A stretch of 64,000 bases of DNA from Saprospiraceae bacterium. GTDB taxonomy: Bacteria; Bacteroidota; Bacteroidia; Chitinophagales; Saprospiraceae. The position numbers were made by a program, and so were the translations under genes. Location: contig JABAQQ010000011.1 of the NCBI GenBank assembly GCA_019187225.1, positions 124,001-188,000 of the forward strand, given 5' to 3'. Numbering within the stretch: the stretch's first letter is position 1; each line of letters starts with the position of its first letter. The notes beneath the pieces are model-generated. The model did no database searches and had not been told where the DNA came from. It saw only the letters and a program-made list of their open reading frames with translations. This document shows positions 54,568-64,000 of the stretch, in pieces.

Positions 54568-54987
54568 ATGGAAAAACGATACTCGAACGACGACATCACC
54601 GTCGTATGGAAACCCGATGTTTGTATTCACTCCACGTTGTGCTGGAAGGGATTGCTGTCGGTCTTTAATCCCCGCAACCGCCCCTGGATCAATATGAACG
54701 GGGCTGATACGGAGGCTATTATCGCCCAGGTGGAGAAATGCCCGTCGGGCGCGCTCAGTTGGTATCGGAACGGTGAAGAAGACGCCATCCCTGAAAAAGT
54801 GGACGTGGAGACCATCGTAGAGGCCACACCCAACGGACCGCTGATGGTGTATGGCAATATCAGGGTCAGAGACGCCGAAGGCAATGAAACGAGCAAACAC
54901 AAAGTCACGGCCTTCTGCCGGTGCGGAGGCTCATCCAACAAACCCTATTGCGATGGAACGCACAAAAAAATCGGTTTCAAAGGTTGA
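54568..54987 (+). CDS. Iron-sulfur protein with ferredoxin-like and CDGSH domains
   Basis: The 139-aa protein combines a Fer4_19-type segment (C19, C25 and C58: PDVCIHSTLCWKG, VEKCPSGAL) with a C-terminal CDGSH cluster: C117, C119, C128 and H132 in FCRCGGSSNKPYCDGTH. CDGSH proteins hold a labile 2Fe-2S cluster with three Cys and one His ligand. The role is redox or cluster transfer, not further defined. The downstream adenosine deaminase starts inside it (35-nt overlap). Confidence 0.9.
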   Translation: MEKRYSNDDITVVWKPDVCIHSTLCWKGLLSVFNPRNRPWINMNGADTEAIIAQVEKCPSGALSWYRNGEEDAIPEKVDVETIVEATPNGPLMVYGNIRVRDAEGNETSKHKVTAFCRCGGSSNKPYCDGTHKKIGFKG

Positions 54988-55984
54988 TACGCAAAACCTT
55001 CAGACACTGCCGAAAGTGGAGCTGCATCTGCATCTCGACTGTTCCCTGAGTTACAAGGTAGTGAAGCAACTCGATCCAGGAATTACGGAAGCGGAATACC
55101 GGCGCTCGTTTATCGCTCCGGCCAAATGCACGGACCTGGCAGATTTCATCACCCGTGCTGCGCGGAGCATCGAGTTAATGCAAACGAGGGAACAACTGCG
55201 CTTGGTCACACTGGACCTGTTCGAACAACTCCGGACGGACCATGTGATCTATGCCGAAATGCGGTTCGCTCCACTGCAACACACAGAGAAAGGTTTGTCG
55301 CCCGATGAAGTGGTGCACGCCGTGAATGATGCCGTGGGTGAAGGCATTGCTGCAACCGGGATACATGCAGGCATCATTCTGTGCACACTTCGTCATTATT
55401 CGGAAGCCCAAAGCTTACAAACGGTTGGGCTCGTGCACCAATTCAAAGGCACTCATGTTGTGGGGTTCGACATTGCCGCTGACGAAGCCGGCTTTCCCAT
55501 AGACAACCACATTTCTGCTTTTCAATACGCCAAAGCGAATGATATTCCTTGCACTGCGCATGCCGGCGAAGCCAGAGGCCCGGATAGCGTATGGGAAACC
55601 CTGCAACATTTTCGGCCCAGCCGCATCGGCCATGGCGTCAGAAGCATCGAAGATCCCCGGCTCATGGAATTTCTGAAAGAAAAAGATATTCATTTGGAGG
55701 TATGTCCCACCAGCAATGTGCAGACCAATGTTTTTGACAAGATCACTGACCACAGCGCCGATAAAATGTACACAGCGGGCATTTCGATGAGCATCAATAC
55801 CGATGGCCGCACTTTATCGAATATTACCCTGGCCGATGAATACCACACCCTTCAAAAAATATTCGGGTGGGAAAAAGCGCATTTTTATAAATGCAATGCC
55901 GAGGCCATTCGTCACGCTTTTGTAAGCGATGACCTGAAAACTGACCTCCAGAAAAAACTGAAAGAAGGATTTTTTAAGGAATAG
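54953..55984 (+). CDS. add: Adenosine deaminase
   Basis: The enzyme hydrolyses adenosine to inosine in purine salvage. The 343-aa protein has the zinc-binding HLHLD (H25, H27), the proton-transfer HAGEARGP, SRIGHGVRSIEDP and the metal-binding Asp in SINTDGRTLS. ATG 54953 is preferred; it lies in the CDGSH gene in another frame. The frame remains open upstream to 54851 but that part is not family-like. Substrate preference for adenosine over adenine is suggested by the length and motif pattern only. Confidence 0.92.
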   Translation: MERTKKSVSKVDTQNLQTLPKVELHLHLDCSLSYKVVKQLDPGITEAEYRRSFIAPAKCTDLADFITRAARSIELMQTREQLRLVTLDLFEQLRTDHVIYAEMRFAPLQHTEKGLSPDEVVHAVNDAVGEGIAATGIHAGIILCTLRHYSEAQSLQTVGLVHQFKGTHVVGFDIAADEAGFPIDNHISAFQYAKANDIPCTAHAGEARGPDSVWETLQHFRPSRIGHGVRSIEDPRLMEFLKEKDIHLEVCPTSNVQTNVFDKITDHSADKMYTAGISMSINTDGRTLSNITLADEYHTLQKIFGWEKAHFYKCNAEAIRHAFVSDDLKTDLQKKLKEGFFKE

Positions 55985-56017
55985 ATCGCTGGAGATGAAT
56001 AGAACACCCCAGCTTGA

Positions 56018-56596
56018 TCAGAACCGGATCCGCAGACCGGCGTTCGCATAAAACAGGTTGTTGCGCGGGGACGAATCGAGGTCTTTGAAAACATCCGAAA
56101 GGCCGAACTGATAGCCCAGGTCCAAAAACAGGAACGACAGAAAATCAGCGCCGATACCGGCGTTCCAGCCCCAGATAATGTCTTCCAATTTCAGGTCTTT
56201 GAAGGAGGATTCGCCCTCTTTTTTGTCGCTCAGATTGAAAGTGGCATTCGGACCTGTGAATATCCGGATACCCCAGTTGTTGTCGATGCCGCTGAACGAA
56301 TAGCCGATCATCACAGGGAAGCGCAAATTGGTGCGTTGGTAATCCTCCCTGTCTCCGATGTTGGGATCAATCGTATTTTTCACATACTCGAATTGCAGTC
56401 CCGGTTGCAGGTATAGCTTGTTACCGATTTGCAAGTCGGCGCCGAACTGGTAGCCGATCTTGTTTTTAAAACTCGCAGAATCTATATCTGACAGACTGGA
56501 GGAATTAATGCCAACGAAAGGGCGGATGGCCAATTGAGCGGAAGCGGTAATTGCGCCAAAAGCCGACAGGGCGAGCGCGAAAATGATCTTATTCAT
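56018..56596 (-). CDS. Outer-membrane beta-barrel protein (PorT-like family)
   Basis: A 192-aa protein with a signal peptide (FALALSAFGAITASAQ), then alternating strand patterns characteristic of the OMP_b-brl/PorT-like barrels: IRPFVGINSSSL, YQFGADLQIGNKLYLQPGLQ, FPVMIGYSF and a C-terminal NLFYANAGLRIRF ending in an aromatic residue. Function unknown. It is convergent with adenosine deaminase (33 nt). Confidence 0.88.
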   Translation of the reverse strand: MNKIIFALALSAFGAITASAQLAIRPFVGINSSSLSDIDSASFKNKIGYQFGADLQIGNKLYLQPGLQFEYVKNTIDPNIGDREDYQRTNLRFPVMIGYSFSGIDNNWGIRIFTGPNATFNLSDKKEGESSFKDLKLEDIIWGWNAGIGADFLSFLFLDLGYQFGLSDVFKDLDSSPRNNLFYANAGLRIRF

Positions 56597-56736
56597 GTGT
56601 ACGGAATGGTTTCGGTTTGAATTGCAGAAATGATGACCGGAGATGAAGCGTTGCAGATGGCTGTTCTGTTACAGAAACCATCTTTTTTTAACGAAAAAAC
56701 GCAATTCCCCTCAAAAAATGTTTTGACCGCAAATAA

Positions 56737-57675
56737 TTATTTTGGGGAAAATCCGCGCATTTCAGACCGTGACACCAGCCTGGCGTATTGTTCCAGAACC
56801 TTTTGCTGAAAGTACAAAGGATGGTGCTTCGAAACGTAGCGTCGCGATTTGAGCGCTCCGTCGAACGTGCGATCGTCGAAGTGCCGGAATTTGCGCTTCC
56901 AGTATCCCACCGTTAGGCGCATGGCCTGCCTATCGAGCCAATCGCTGACGCGACCGCTGAGCATCCATTCTATTGTTCTTTTGAAAATACTGCGCCCGTG
57001 TGACGGTATTTCGTTTGTGGGTCGTTGAGGGAAATGGGGAAAAAAATCGCGCACCCAGCCATTGGTGCGGTAAAACGCTTCACAGCATTCGCGTCCGTAC
57101 ATCGGTAGTAAGGTCACGGTCTCGGTAGCGGTGAACAGATTTTTTTCTTCGATCTCCAGGTGAGCGATGTCAACAAAGTAGTTGACGCAGAAATATTTGT
57201 GCGAGTTGAAAAGAAATATTTTTTTAAAACAAACCAGCAATGTACGCGCCAGCCAGAGTCGTCCTGGTTCCGTCGCGATGAAAAAATCTATATCGCTGTC
57301 AGGCCCCATGCAATGTTTCGACAGCGAGCCCGATACGAATACGCCCCGGATGAACGGGAACGCGCCGATGAGCCGGGCCATACGTTGTGCCACGGGTAGT
57401 GAGCGGTCGGCGCGCCGGTTGTTTTCCAAACGGCGTGTGATCCATGAAGGATCGTTTTGCATCTGGAAAAATGAACCAAATTGAAAAACGACACCCTGAT
57501 TTACAAGTTTTTGTAATTTGTGGTGTACCTCCTGCGATAAAATTCCCCTGCAATTTGAAAATTGAAATATCTCCTCAGCCGTGAGGGGGTAGGAAAAAAT
57601 CTCAAAATACAACAACACCCGCACGATTGCGCGCTCAGTCGGGCAGCCGACGGCAGTTGAAATTGTTTCGGTCAT
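56737..57675 (-). CDS. Nucleotidyltransferase-fold protein
   Basis: The 312-aa protein starts at Met 57675. An N-terminal winged-helix-like part (RVLLYFEIFSYPLTAEEIFQF) precedes the nucleotidyltransferase motif GSLSKHCMGPDSDIDFF (about 116-132), which has the GS and paired Asp needed for metal-dependent transfer. The C-terminal part has helical, basic segments. Such proteins are scattered in Bacteroidota, and the transferred group is unknown. An upstream Met at 57741 is also possible. Confidence 0.75.
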   Translation of the reverse strand: MTETISTAVGCPTERAIVRVLLYFEIFSYPLTAEEIFQFSNCRGILSQEVHHKLQKLVNQGVVFQFGSFFQMQNDPSWITRRLENNRRADRSLPVAQRMARLIGAFPFIRGVFVSGSLSKHCMGPDSDIDFFIATEPGRLWLARTLLVCFKKIFLFNSHKYFCVNYFVDIAHLEIEEKNLFTATETVTLLPMYGRECCEAFYRTNGWVRDFFPHFPQRPTNEIPSHGRSIFKRTIEWMLSGRVSDWLDRQAMRLTVGYWKRKFRHFDDRTFDGALKSRRYVSKHHPLYFQQKVLEQYARLVSRSEMRGFSPK

Positions 57676-57834
57676 GGGCGCAGGAAGGGTGGTTTCGCCT
57701 GAAAAGGGAAGCAAGGTAGCGGGTTGACAGGAAATTGGCAACCCCGGCCAGCCAAAGTGTAAGAAACGGAGGCTCTTTCAGAGGGGTTTGACAGTTTTAG
57801 GCAAAAGGCGATATGCTCTTAGGGGCAGAGAACA

Positions 57835-57875
57835 AAAAAGCCCGGAGGTTCAGAACCTTCAGGCTTTTTTTTATC
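57835..57875 (-). terminator. Terminator of the TPR gene
   Basis: AGCC and GGTT pair with AACC and GGCT across a 3-nt loop with small interior bulges. The minus strand continues CTTTTTTGTT, in the right place after the TPR stop at 57892. Confidence 0.75.
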
Positions 57876-57891
57876 TTTTATGTATTGATAA

Positions 57892-58728
57892 TCAACCTTT
57901 CATCATCTTTTCGCATTCGCCAAGCAGGTATTCCGCTTTAGGGCGGAAACGGAAATTCGGGTCGGATTCGACAAAGTTTTTTTGCAGGAAAAACTTCAAT
58001 TCCTTTGTCGCTTCTTCGAAACGTTTGGCGTGGTAGAGGCTATCTCCTTTACGCAGACGGGAGAGCCAATGAATGGGCTGAACTGCCAGCGAAAGTTTGA
58101 TGGCCTGATCGAAGTCCTGTACCGCCGTATCCCACTCGTTTTTCAGCATGCGCACTTTGCCACGACCGTAGAACGGCTCCGGATTGTTCGGATTGATCGC
58201 AATGCTCTTGGAGAAGTCATACAGCGCGTCATTGAAGTTTTTGAGTTTGTAATTCACGTAGCCGCGCCGTTCGTAAGCCAATGCGTGCCGCTCGAATTTC
58301 GTAATGGCATTGGTAAGGGCTTCCGATGCCAGCTCCATACCGCCCTGTTGCGCCAGCTCGCGTCCGCGAATAAATTCTGCCACAGCCGTTTTATCGGACT
58401 TGGGCTCGATGTTGTACTCGGCCAGAATTTGTCCGTTCTGCACCCACCAGGCGCCTACTTTGCCCGCCAAAGCAAATTGCGCCACTTCCTGTAGCAAGGC
58501 AGTAGTACTGCGCCAATGCTTCTCTGTGCTCATCAGCACCTGTTGGGGTACGGTGAGCGCGTGATCTTCGTGACTGAAAACCTGATCGGCTTTGAACAGG
58601 ATATCCGTTTTGAAATAATTTTCAATCCGGGTATTCCAATGGTGCAGCACCATATTGAAAGTGCGCTCGGAACCGAATTCCAATCGGCCCCTGAAAATAA
58701 GCTTGAGCGGTTGCGGTTGCGTATTCAT
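57892..58728 (-). CDS. Tetratricopeptide-repeat protein
   Basis: The 278-aa protein starts at Met 58728. Its C-terminal half has four TPR units (HALAYERRGYVNYKLKNFND, SIAINPNNPEPFYGRGKVRM, EWDTAVQDFDQAIKLS and WLSRLRKGDSLYHAKRFEEA). The N-terminal part (LKLIFRGRLEFGSERTFNMV; QVFSHEDHALTVP) resembles the Hcp/VgrG-like TssD fold weakly. No secretion signal is seen. An upstream Met at 58962 would add a low-quality extension. The partner is unknown. Confidence 0.75.
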   Translation of the reverse strand: MNTQPQPLKLIFRGRLEFGSERTFNMVLHHWNTRIENYFKTDILFKADQVFSHEDHALTVPQQVLMSTEKHWRSTTALLQEVAQFALAGKVGAWWVQNGQILAEYNIEPKSDKTAVAEFIRGRELAQQGGMELASEALTNAITKFERHALAYERRGYVNYKLKNFNDALYDFSKSIAINPNNPEPFYGRGKVRMLKNEWDTAVQDFDQAIKLSLAVQPIHWLSRLRKGDSLYHAKRFEEATKELKFFLQKNFVESDPNFRFRPKAEYLLGECEKMMKG

Positions 58729-59322
58729 CCTGCCATGCTGTTTATAAGACGCTTGAAAAACAGTTTTCACCGGCGGATTAAAGGGGGGGAATTGTCTGCT
58801 TGCCAAAACATCGGACATTGCAGACGCATAAAGCGCAAAAGGTTGCATTCCTTTTCCCGGCAGGCCGCATCTGATTAACTTTTCATGATATGATGCTGCC
58901 GAAAAAGAACGGGCGACGTTTCCTGAATCAACCACCGTTCTGTGTAGGTGGCCGATGCCCAAAATCCCGCAAAATCGTTGAGTATGAAGCCCTTTCAGAG
59001 GGATAACCGGTATTTTTTTTAAAAGTTCCGGTTAAAAGAAGGGTGCTTTCCCAAAAGGACTACAAAAGTGCGGGTTTTCCGCGATTCCTGCAAGCTTGGT
59101 ACGGTGATTTTTGGAAAAAAATTTTTTGTTTTGAAAAAGAATGGCCAATTTTATTTTGCTGCTTTTCTTTGTTGAAATCTATATGTGAAACAGGTTTGGT
59201 CTTTCGCAAAATGGGTTTTTTATTTTATACCATGAAACGTGACTATAAATTTTTTTTCACATTTTGCGCCCTCTTTCTGCATAACAAGAGAAAAACAACA
59301 TTTTTACAATTTGTTTCAAAAA
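58729..59322. other. 594-bp gap between divergent genes
   Basis: The first half is mixed sequence without clear repeats or genes. The second half (about 59090-59310) is AT-rich, with several T-runs and TTTG-type motifs suitable for promoters of the acyl-CoA ligase gene. No RNA gene is recognised. Confidence 0.5.
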
Positions 59323-61146
59323 ATGTCGGATAAACGTCTTTTTGATTACCTGTACGATCAGTTGCGCGAGCATTCACTCGATCGCGCTTTCGGATCTAAA
59401 GTGAATGGCCAATGGCGCTATTACTCCACCACCCGGATGGTGGAGTTGACCAATCGCACCAGTCTTGGTCTGTTGCGCCTCGGCTTGCGACCCGGTGATA
59501 AAGTGGCTACCATCGTTTACCAGGCCCACCCCGAATGGGTAGCGCTCGACTACGCGATGCTTCAGATTGGTGTGCTCAATGTGCCGATGTATCCCACTCT
59601 GAGCACGCGGGAATACGAATATATCCTGAACGAATCCGAGGCACAATATTGCGTGGTCGGGGAGGGCGATCTTTACGATAAGGTGTTGGCTGCCAAGGGG
59701 AATGTGCCCAGGCTGAAAGAGATTTTTACCTTCAGCGATCATCCCGGTGCCCGCCGCTGGGATTCGATATTGGCGGAGCCGGATGCAGATTTTTCCGAAG
59801 TGGAACGCCTCAAATCCACCATTCAACCGGACGATCTGGCGACCCTGATCTATACATCCGGTACTACGGGCAATCCGAAAGGTGTGATGCTCACGCATCG
59901 CAATATCGTCTTCAATGTGGAGGCCCTGCGCCATCTTGCGCCCATTTTCCCCGGTGATCGCATCCTCAGTTTTTTGCCGGTCAGCCACGTCTACGAACGG
60001 GTGGCGGTATACGCCTATACAGCATACGGTGGCAGCGTTTCCTTCACCGGCACCGATAATCTGGGTGGCGATACGGGCGATCTCCGGGCCATTCAGCCGC
60101 ATTTTTTCACTTGTGTACCCAGATTGTTGGAAAAGGTATACGATCGCATTTACAGCAAAGGTCTGGAATTAAGCGGCCTGAAACGGGCGCTCTTTTTCTG
60201 GGCCCTGCGATTGACTGATCATTGGGATTTCAACTTCAACCCCAAAGGTTTTGAAGCCCTGAAATGGAAAATCGCCGACCGCCTTATTTTTTCCAAATGG
60301 CGCGAAGCATTGGGCGGATACGTTCGCGGCATGACCACTGCTGCGAGCGCCTGTCCGTTGAAAATATTGCGCACCTTCAATGCGGCGGGTATCCGGGTGC
60401 GCGAGGGTTATGGCCTCAGCGAAGCGGCGCCCGCCCTGACATTCAATGAATTCAACGATGAACACACCATGCTCGGCACCGTCGGCCCGGCGCTGGACGG
60501 GGTGGAAATCCGCATCGAACCCGATCCCGATTACCGTCACGGCGAGGGAGAAGTGTTAGCTAAAAGCCCCGGTATTATGGAGGGATACTACAAACAGCCC
60601 GAAAAGACCGCTGAAATGATACGGATAATTGACGGCGAACGCTGGCTTGTTACCGGCGACGTGGGCATGCTGGTAGATGGCCCCGGCGGACGGAAATATT
60701 TAAAAATTACCGACCGCAAAAAAGAACTGCTCAAAACCAGCGGCGGCAAATACGTGGCGCCTACACCCATCGAAACCGTTTTCAAGGAACACCGTCTCGT
60801 TGAACAAGCCATGATCGTGGGTGAAAACCTCAAATTCGTATCCGCCCTGTTGGTGCCATCCGTGGAAGGGCTGAAAGAATGGTGCAAAAAGCATGAAATT
60901 TCGTGGACCAACATAGAAGATATGGTGCAGAATCCCAAAGTGCTGGAGCGCTATCAAATGCTGGTAGACCGGGTCAACGCTTTTTTCAGTCACGTGGAAC
61001 AGGTGAAAAAATTCACGTTGCTGCCCGTGCAGTGGGAACAGGTGAAAACCGACGGGACGGAAGCAGAGCTGACCCCTACCCTGAAGCTGAAACGACGTGT
61101 CATCATGAAAAAATTTGAAAAAGAGATTGCAAAAATGTACCAGTGA
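59323..61146 (+). CDS. Long-chain acyl-CoA synthetase (AMP-forming)
   Basis: The enzyme activates fatty acids with ATP and CoA through an acyl-adenylate. The 607-aa protein has the P-loop-like LIYTSGTTGNPKGVMLTHRN (about 176-195), FLPVSHVYER, the adenine motif region REGYGLSEAAPALT, and the hinge/lysine motif KITDRKKELLKTSGGKYVAPT. Length is in the normal range of FadD15-type enzymes. It starts at ATG 59323, as the upstream extension is not family-like. No fatty-acid operon surrounds it. Confidence 0.93.
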   Translation: MSDKRLFDYLYDQLREHSLDRAFGSKVNGQWRYYSTTRMVELTNRTSLGLLRLGLRPGDKVATIVYQAHPEWVALDYAMLQIGVLNVPMYPTLSTREYEYILNESEAQYCVVGEGDLYDKVLAAKGNVPRLKEIFTFSDHPGARRWDSILAEPDADFSEVERLKSTIQPDDLATLIYTSGTTGNPKGVMLTHRNIVFNVEALRHLAPIFPGDRILSFLPVSHVYERVAVYAYTAYGGSVSFTGTDNLGGDTGDLRAIQPHFFTCVPRLLEKVYDRIYSKGLELSGLKRALFFWALRLTDHWDFNFNPKGFEALKWKIADRLIFSKWREALGGYVRGMTTAASACPLKILRTFNAAGIRVREGYGLSEAAPALTFNEFNDEHTMLGTVGPALDGVEIRIEPDPDYRHGEGEVLAKSPGIMEGYYKQPEKTAEMIRIIDGERWLVTGDVGMLVDGPGGRKYLKITDRKKELLKTSGGKYVAPTPIETVFKEHRLVEQAMIVGENLKFVSALLVPSVEGLKEWCKKHEISWTNIEDMVQNPKVLERYQMLVDRVNAFFSHVEQVKKFTLLPVQWEQVKTDGTEAELTPTLKLKRRVIMKKFEKEIAKMYQ

Positions 61147-61314
61147 GTTGATTTCAGATTTTTTTTAATTTATTTTTAATCCATTTGTGTAATACTTTGT
61201 CAAACTCCTACTTTCGCCCCATCTCCCGCGCTTCTCCACTCATTTTTTCCAACACCATGCAGTCGGTACCGAACTGACCCCTACGGCATTTTCTGCCAAT
61301 TGAGTTAGTTTTCT

Positions 61315-62967
61315 ATGGCTTCACTCGATACGCTCCAGGGAACCCTGGGGCATCGCCGGGCAACTCACCTTTTGCGCCGGGCCTCTTTCCGTTTTACCAA
61401 GTGGAAAGTGGATCAAATGGCCACTCAAACAGCCGAAGAGGCCGTTGATACGCTGGTCATTGCCTTCCCGCCCGACCTCGCCCAACCAGTGTATGACGAT
61501 CCGCAAACGACGACCGTTGAATCGGTCATGTGGATCAATCCGGTAGGGCAAACCCCGCCCGACCAGGATTTTAACCTTCAACGGCGCATCATTGGCTGGT
61601 GGCTCCATGAAGCGCTCAACGATGCAGGCGTAGGTCATAAAATGGTCTTTTTTTGGCATCAATACCTGGCCGTAACTGCTAATACGCTCAACAATTTTAC
61701 CTTTTATGATTACCTGGCGCTGCTGCGGTGGGGCGCTTTAGGCAATTTTAAAAAGCTGGCGACCAAGATCGTAGCCGACAATACCATGCTGCGCTACCTG
61801 AACAACGACCAAAATACCGAGCAAAATCCCAACGAGAATTTCGCCCGTGAATTCCTCGAACTTTTTACCATCGGCAAAGGGCCCCAAATCGCACCGGGCG
61901 ATTATACCCATTACACAGAGGACGATATCGTTCAGGCGGCGCGTGTGCTGACCGGGTTCCGCACCCGCACCCAACGCGATCAATTGGATCCCGAAACGGG
62001 CATCCCACGCGGTATTGTGCAGTTCAACCGGCACGACACAGGCTCAAAAACATTCAGCGAAAAATTCCAGAATACGACCATTCAGGGCGCGGCCAACGCT
62101 GCGGGCGTCTACACCGAAGTCAGTAACTTTGTCAATATGGTGTTCGCGCAGGCAGAAGTGGCGAAAAACATTTGCCGTCGTTTGTACCGCTTTTTCGTTC
62201 ATCCCAACATTACACCTGCAATAGAAACAGACATTATCGCGCCGTTGGCTGATACTTTCCGAAACAACAACTACGAAATTGCATCGGTATTGAAAAAATT
62301 GCTCCAAAGCGAGCATTTTTACGATGCCGACGATTCGGACAACAAAGACGAAATCGTGGGCGGCATGATCAAATCGCCGCTCGATCTGGCATTACCTGCA
62401 TTGTCGTTCTTCAACATCGCCATACCCGATCCTATTACGAATAATTACGATCACTACATCCGGTTCTTTCAGCAGGGTGTCATCGAGCGTATGCTCGGCT
62501 ATGCCAACCTTCCGCTTTTTTATCCGGTTGATGTGGCGGGTTATGCGGCCTATCACCAGGCACCTGAATACAATCGCAACTGGTTCAATTCCAGTTCGAT
62601 CATCGCCCGCTACAAGCTTCCGCAAATGTTGCTGACCGGCAAGCGTGTGTTGGGGGGTGGCCCCAATACCAGTATCGGCATCAAGCTGAACATAGTGCCC
62701 TGGGTGCGCGACAGCGGCGTCTGCAGTGACCCCTCCGATCCGTACGTGTTGGTCAGGGATTTGCTCGACTACATGCTCCCCGAGACCGTGGACGACGACC
62801 GGTTCAACTATTTCTACAACCAGATATTCCTTGACAACTTGCCGGCATCCGACTGGACCTACGAATGGCAAAACTACCTCAACACCGGCAACGAACAGGA
62901 GGTAAAAATCGCGCTCGAACGCCTGGTCACTTATATCATGTTTTCGCCGGAATATCAAACGTTTTGA
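61315..62967 (+). CDS. DUF1800 domain protein
   Basis: A 550-aa protein with the DUF1800 pattern: HLLRRASFRFTKWKVDQMAT, then KMVFFWHQYLAVTANTLNN, NDQNTEQNPNENFAREFLEL, FTIGKGPQ and ARVLTGFRTR. Such proteins are regularly encoded just before a DUF1501 protein, as here (84 nt). Their function is not known; in planctomycetes and Bacteroidota they are often associated with exported or Tat-exported proteins. No signal peptide is obvious at this start. Confidence 0.92.
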   Translation: MASLDTLQGTLGHRRATHLLRRASFRFTKWKVDQMATQTAEEAVDTLVIAFPPDLAQPVYDDPQTTTVESVMWINPVGQTPPDQDFNLQRRIIGWWLHEALNDAGVGHKMVFFWHQYLAVTANTLNNFTFYDYLALLRWGALGNFKKLATKIVADNTMLRYLNNDQNTEQNPNENFAREFLELFTIGKGPQIAPGDYTHYTEDDIVQAARVLTGFRTRTQRDQLDPETGIPRGIVQFNRHDTGSKTFSEKFQNTTIQGAANAAGVYTEVSNFVNMVFAQAEVAKNICRRLYRFFVHPNITPAIETDIIAPLADTFRNNNYEIASVLKKLLQSEHFYDADDSDNKDEIVGGMIKSPLDLALPALSFFNIAIPDPITNNYDHYIRFFQQGVIERMLGYANLPLFYPVDVAGYAAYHQAPEYNRNWFNSSSIIARYKLPQMLLTGKRVLGGGPNTSIGIKLNIVPWVRDSGVCSDPSDPYVLVRDLLDYMLPETVDDDRFNYFYNQIFLDNLPASDWTYEWQNYLNTGNEQEVKIALERLVTYIMFSPEYQTF

Positions 62968-63051
62968 TGATTTGATCATCCGGTTATCCGGGAATTTGAT
63001 CATTCTGAATTCAAATTTCCCTATCCACCATCCAACATATCAACAGCAATC

Positions 63052-64000
63052 ATGAAGCGTAGAAGTTTTCTCAAAATATTTCCGGCGGCGGGTGTGACGT
63101 CCTTTGTTGTGAACGGTTTCGCCATGCGTCCCTTTGCCAACCGCCACATGGCCAACTTGCTGGCCGGCTGCGATGCCGTGGGGGAGCGGGTGCTGGTACT
63201 GATCCAACTCAAAGGCGGCAACGACGGACTGAACACACTTATACCGGTCTCGAATTACGACCGCTACATGCAACTGCGGCCGACCATCGGGATTGCTGAG
63301 AGCCAATACATTCCATTGGATTCCATGTTGCCGGATGGCGCACAGGCAGCGCTTCATCCGGCGATGGAGGGTATCAAGGCGTTGTACGACAAGGGCTGGG
63401 CCTCCGTCGTGCAGGCCGCAGGCTACGACAGCATGAACCAGTCGCACTTCAAGGGTACCGATCTGTGGCTCTCCGGCGGTGGTGGCGCGCCTGACTTATA
63501 CAATATTCCCTCCGGTTGGATGGGCCGGGCGTTGCAAGCCTTTTTCCCCGATGTGGAAGGCGTGCCAACACCCGACATGCCCGACCCGCTCGGCATCCAG
63601 GTTGGCGATCCCAACACGTCGCTGGGATTCCATACCGAAACGCAGCACCAAAACGTCATCAATTTGAGCGGCCAGGATGTTTCGGGTTTTTATTCGCTCA
63701 TTCAGACCATTGGAGGGGCCCCCATTCCCAATGTACCCGATACGGACCAGGGCGCTGAACTGGAATATATCATGGGTGTGGAACAAAGCATCAATCAGTA
63801 TGCCCAGCGCATCACCCAGGTATTCAATGCGGGCTCGAATTTCATCACGACCTATCCCAGCAACGGCTTTGCCAATCAATTGAAAACGGTCGCACGTATG
63901 ATCCGCGGCGGTTGCAAAACCAAAATCTACCTGTGCCAGCTGGGCGGTTTCGATACGCACAGCGCCCAGGTGGATTCGGGCGACACCAGTCTTGGCAGCC
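63052..64000 (+). CDS. DUF1501 domain protein, 3' end outside window
   Basis: Starts at ATG 63052 with a Tat-like N-terminus (MKRRSFLKIFPAAGVTSFVV) and runs open to the end of the window (316 codons visible). The body matches DUF1501: VLVLIQLKGGNDGLNTLIPV, ALHPAMEGIKALYDKGWASV, QAAGYDSMNQSHFKGTDLW and KIYLCQLGGFDTHSAQ. DUF1501 proteins have an alkaline-phosphatase/sulfatase-like fold but unknown substrates. It forms a likely two-gene operon with the DUF1800 gene. Confidence 0.92.
   Translation, partial: MKRRSFLKIFPAAGVTSFVVNGFAMRPFANRHMANLLAGCDAVGERVLVLIQLKGGNDGLNTLIPVSNYDRYMQLRPTIGIAESQYIPLDSMLPDGAQAALHPAMEGIKALYDKGWASVVQAAGYDSMNQSHFKGTDLWLSGGGGAPDLYNIPSGWMGRALQAFFPDVEGVPTPDMPDPLGIQVGDPNTSLGFHTETQHQNVINLSGQDVSGFYSLIQTIGGAPIPNVPDTDQGAELEYIMGVEQSINQYAQRITQVFNAGSNFITTYPSNGFANQLKTVARMIRGGCKTKIYLCQLGGFDTHSAQVDSGDTSLGS

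Overview
The window comes from a member of the Bacteroidota, most likely the class Saprospiria (Saprospiraceae-like). The evidence is: C-terminal type IX secretion (T9SS) sorting domains of both kinds (short type A tails and the longer gliding-motility CHU_C type), a SprB-repeat adhesin followed by a SprF/PorP-type partner, a fused MurF-alanine racemase, a pinensin-like peptide leader, TAnnTTTG-type -7 boxes, few Shine-Dalgarno sequences, and tRNA genes without an encoded CCA. No rRNA, CRISPR array or prophage is visible. The assignment rests on gene content only.

Layout. 0-11 kb is mostly housekeeping: an NRDE-family protein cut by the window edge, hemC, a degenerate MtfA-like protein, tRNA-Phe, lpxK, a degenerate arginase-like protein, a Glu/Leu-type dehydrogenase, an OmpA-family protein, a flippase-like membrane protein and a DUF3108 protein. 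11-16.7 kb is a decayed defence/mobile region: the C-terminal part of a type I restriction HsdR, a DUF1016 nuclease flanked by 72-bp direct copies of the hsdR 5' end, an AAA/DUF4143 ATPase and a complete IS3-family element, ending near tRNA-CAU. 17-28 kb carries murF-alr, tsaE, alanine dehydrogenase, meaB, a large CHU_C protein, a DUF4286 protein and a 2,4-dienoyl-CoA reductase.

28.3-40.8 kb is the most distinctive block. All genes are on the plus strand: a NarL/FixJ response regulator; a 1487-aa cell-surface protein with HYR-like repeats, a dockerin-like pair and a cohesin-like domain; a small cohesin protein with a type A tail; a 1528-aa protein with three cohesin-like domains, SprB repeats and a CHU_C tail; and a SprF/PorP-type outer-membrane partner. 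I read this as a candidate T9SS-exported cohesin/dockerin surface assembly. 43.7-46.3 kb holds a second small module: an orphan pinensin-like RiPP precursor, a helical-repeat protein and a LytTR regulator, linked by a repeated palindromic motif upstream of the genes. The rest (aroQ, recX, cinA, a sortilin-like beta-propeller lipoprotein, arfB, a GH109-type oxidoreductase fold protein, msrB, a fasciclin protein, a CDGSH protein with adenosine deaminase, an acyl-CoA ligase, DUF1800/DUF1501) is ordinary for the phylum.

A thread running through the window is a family of short arrays with 7-bp period (GTTRTTG, ATTGCGG/ATTTGGG, CCGTCTT/CCGTCCA and similar). They lie between genes and also, reading-frame intact, inside at least five protein genes. 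They resemble in organisation the STRR heptamer repeats of filamentous cyanobacteria.
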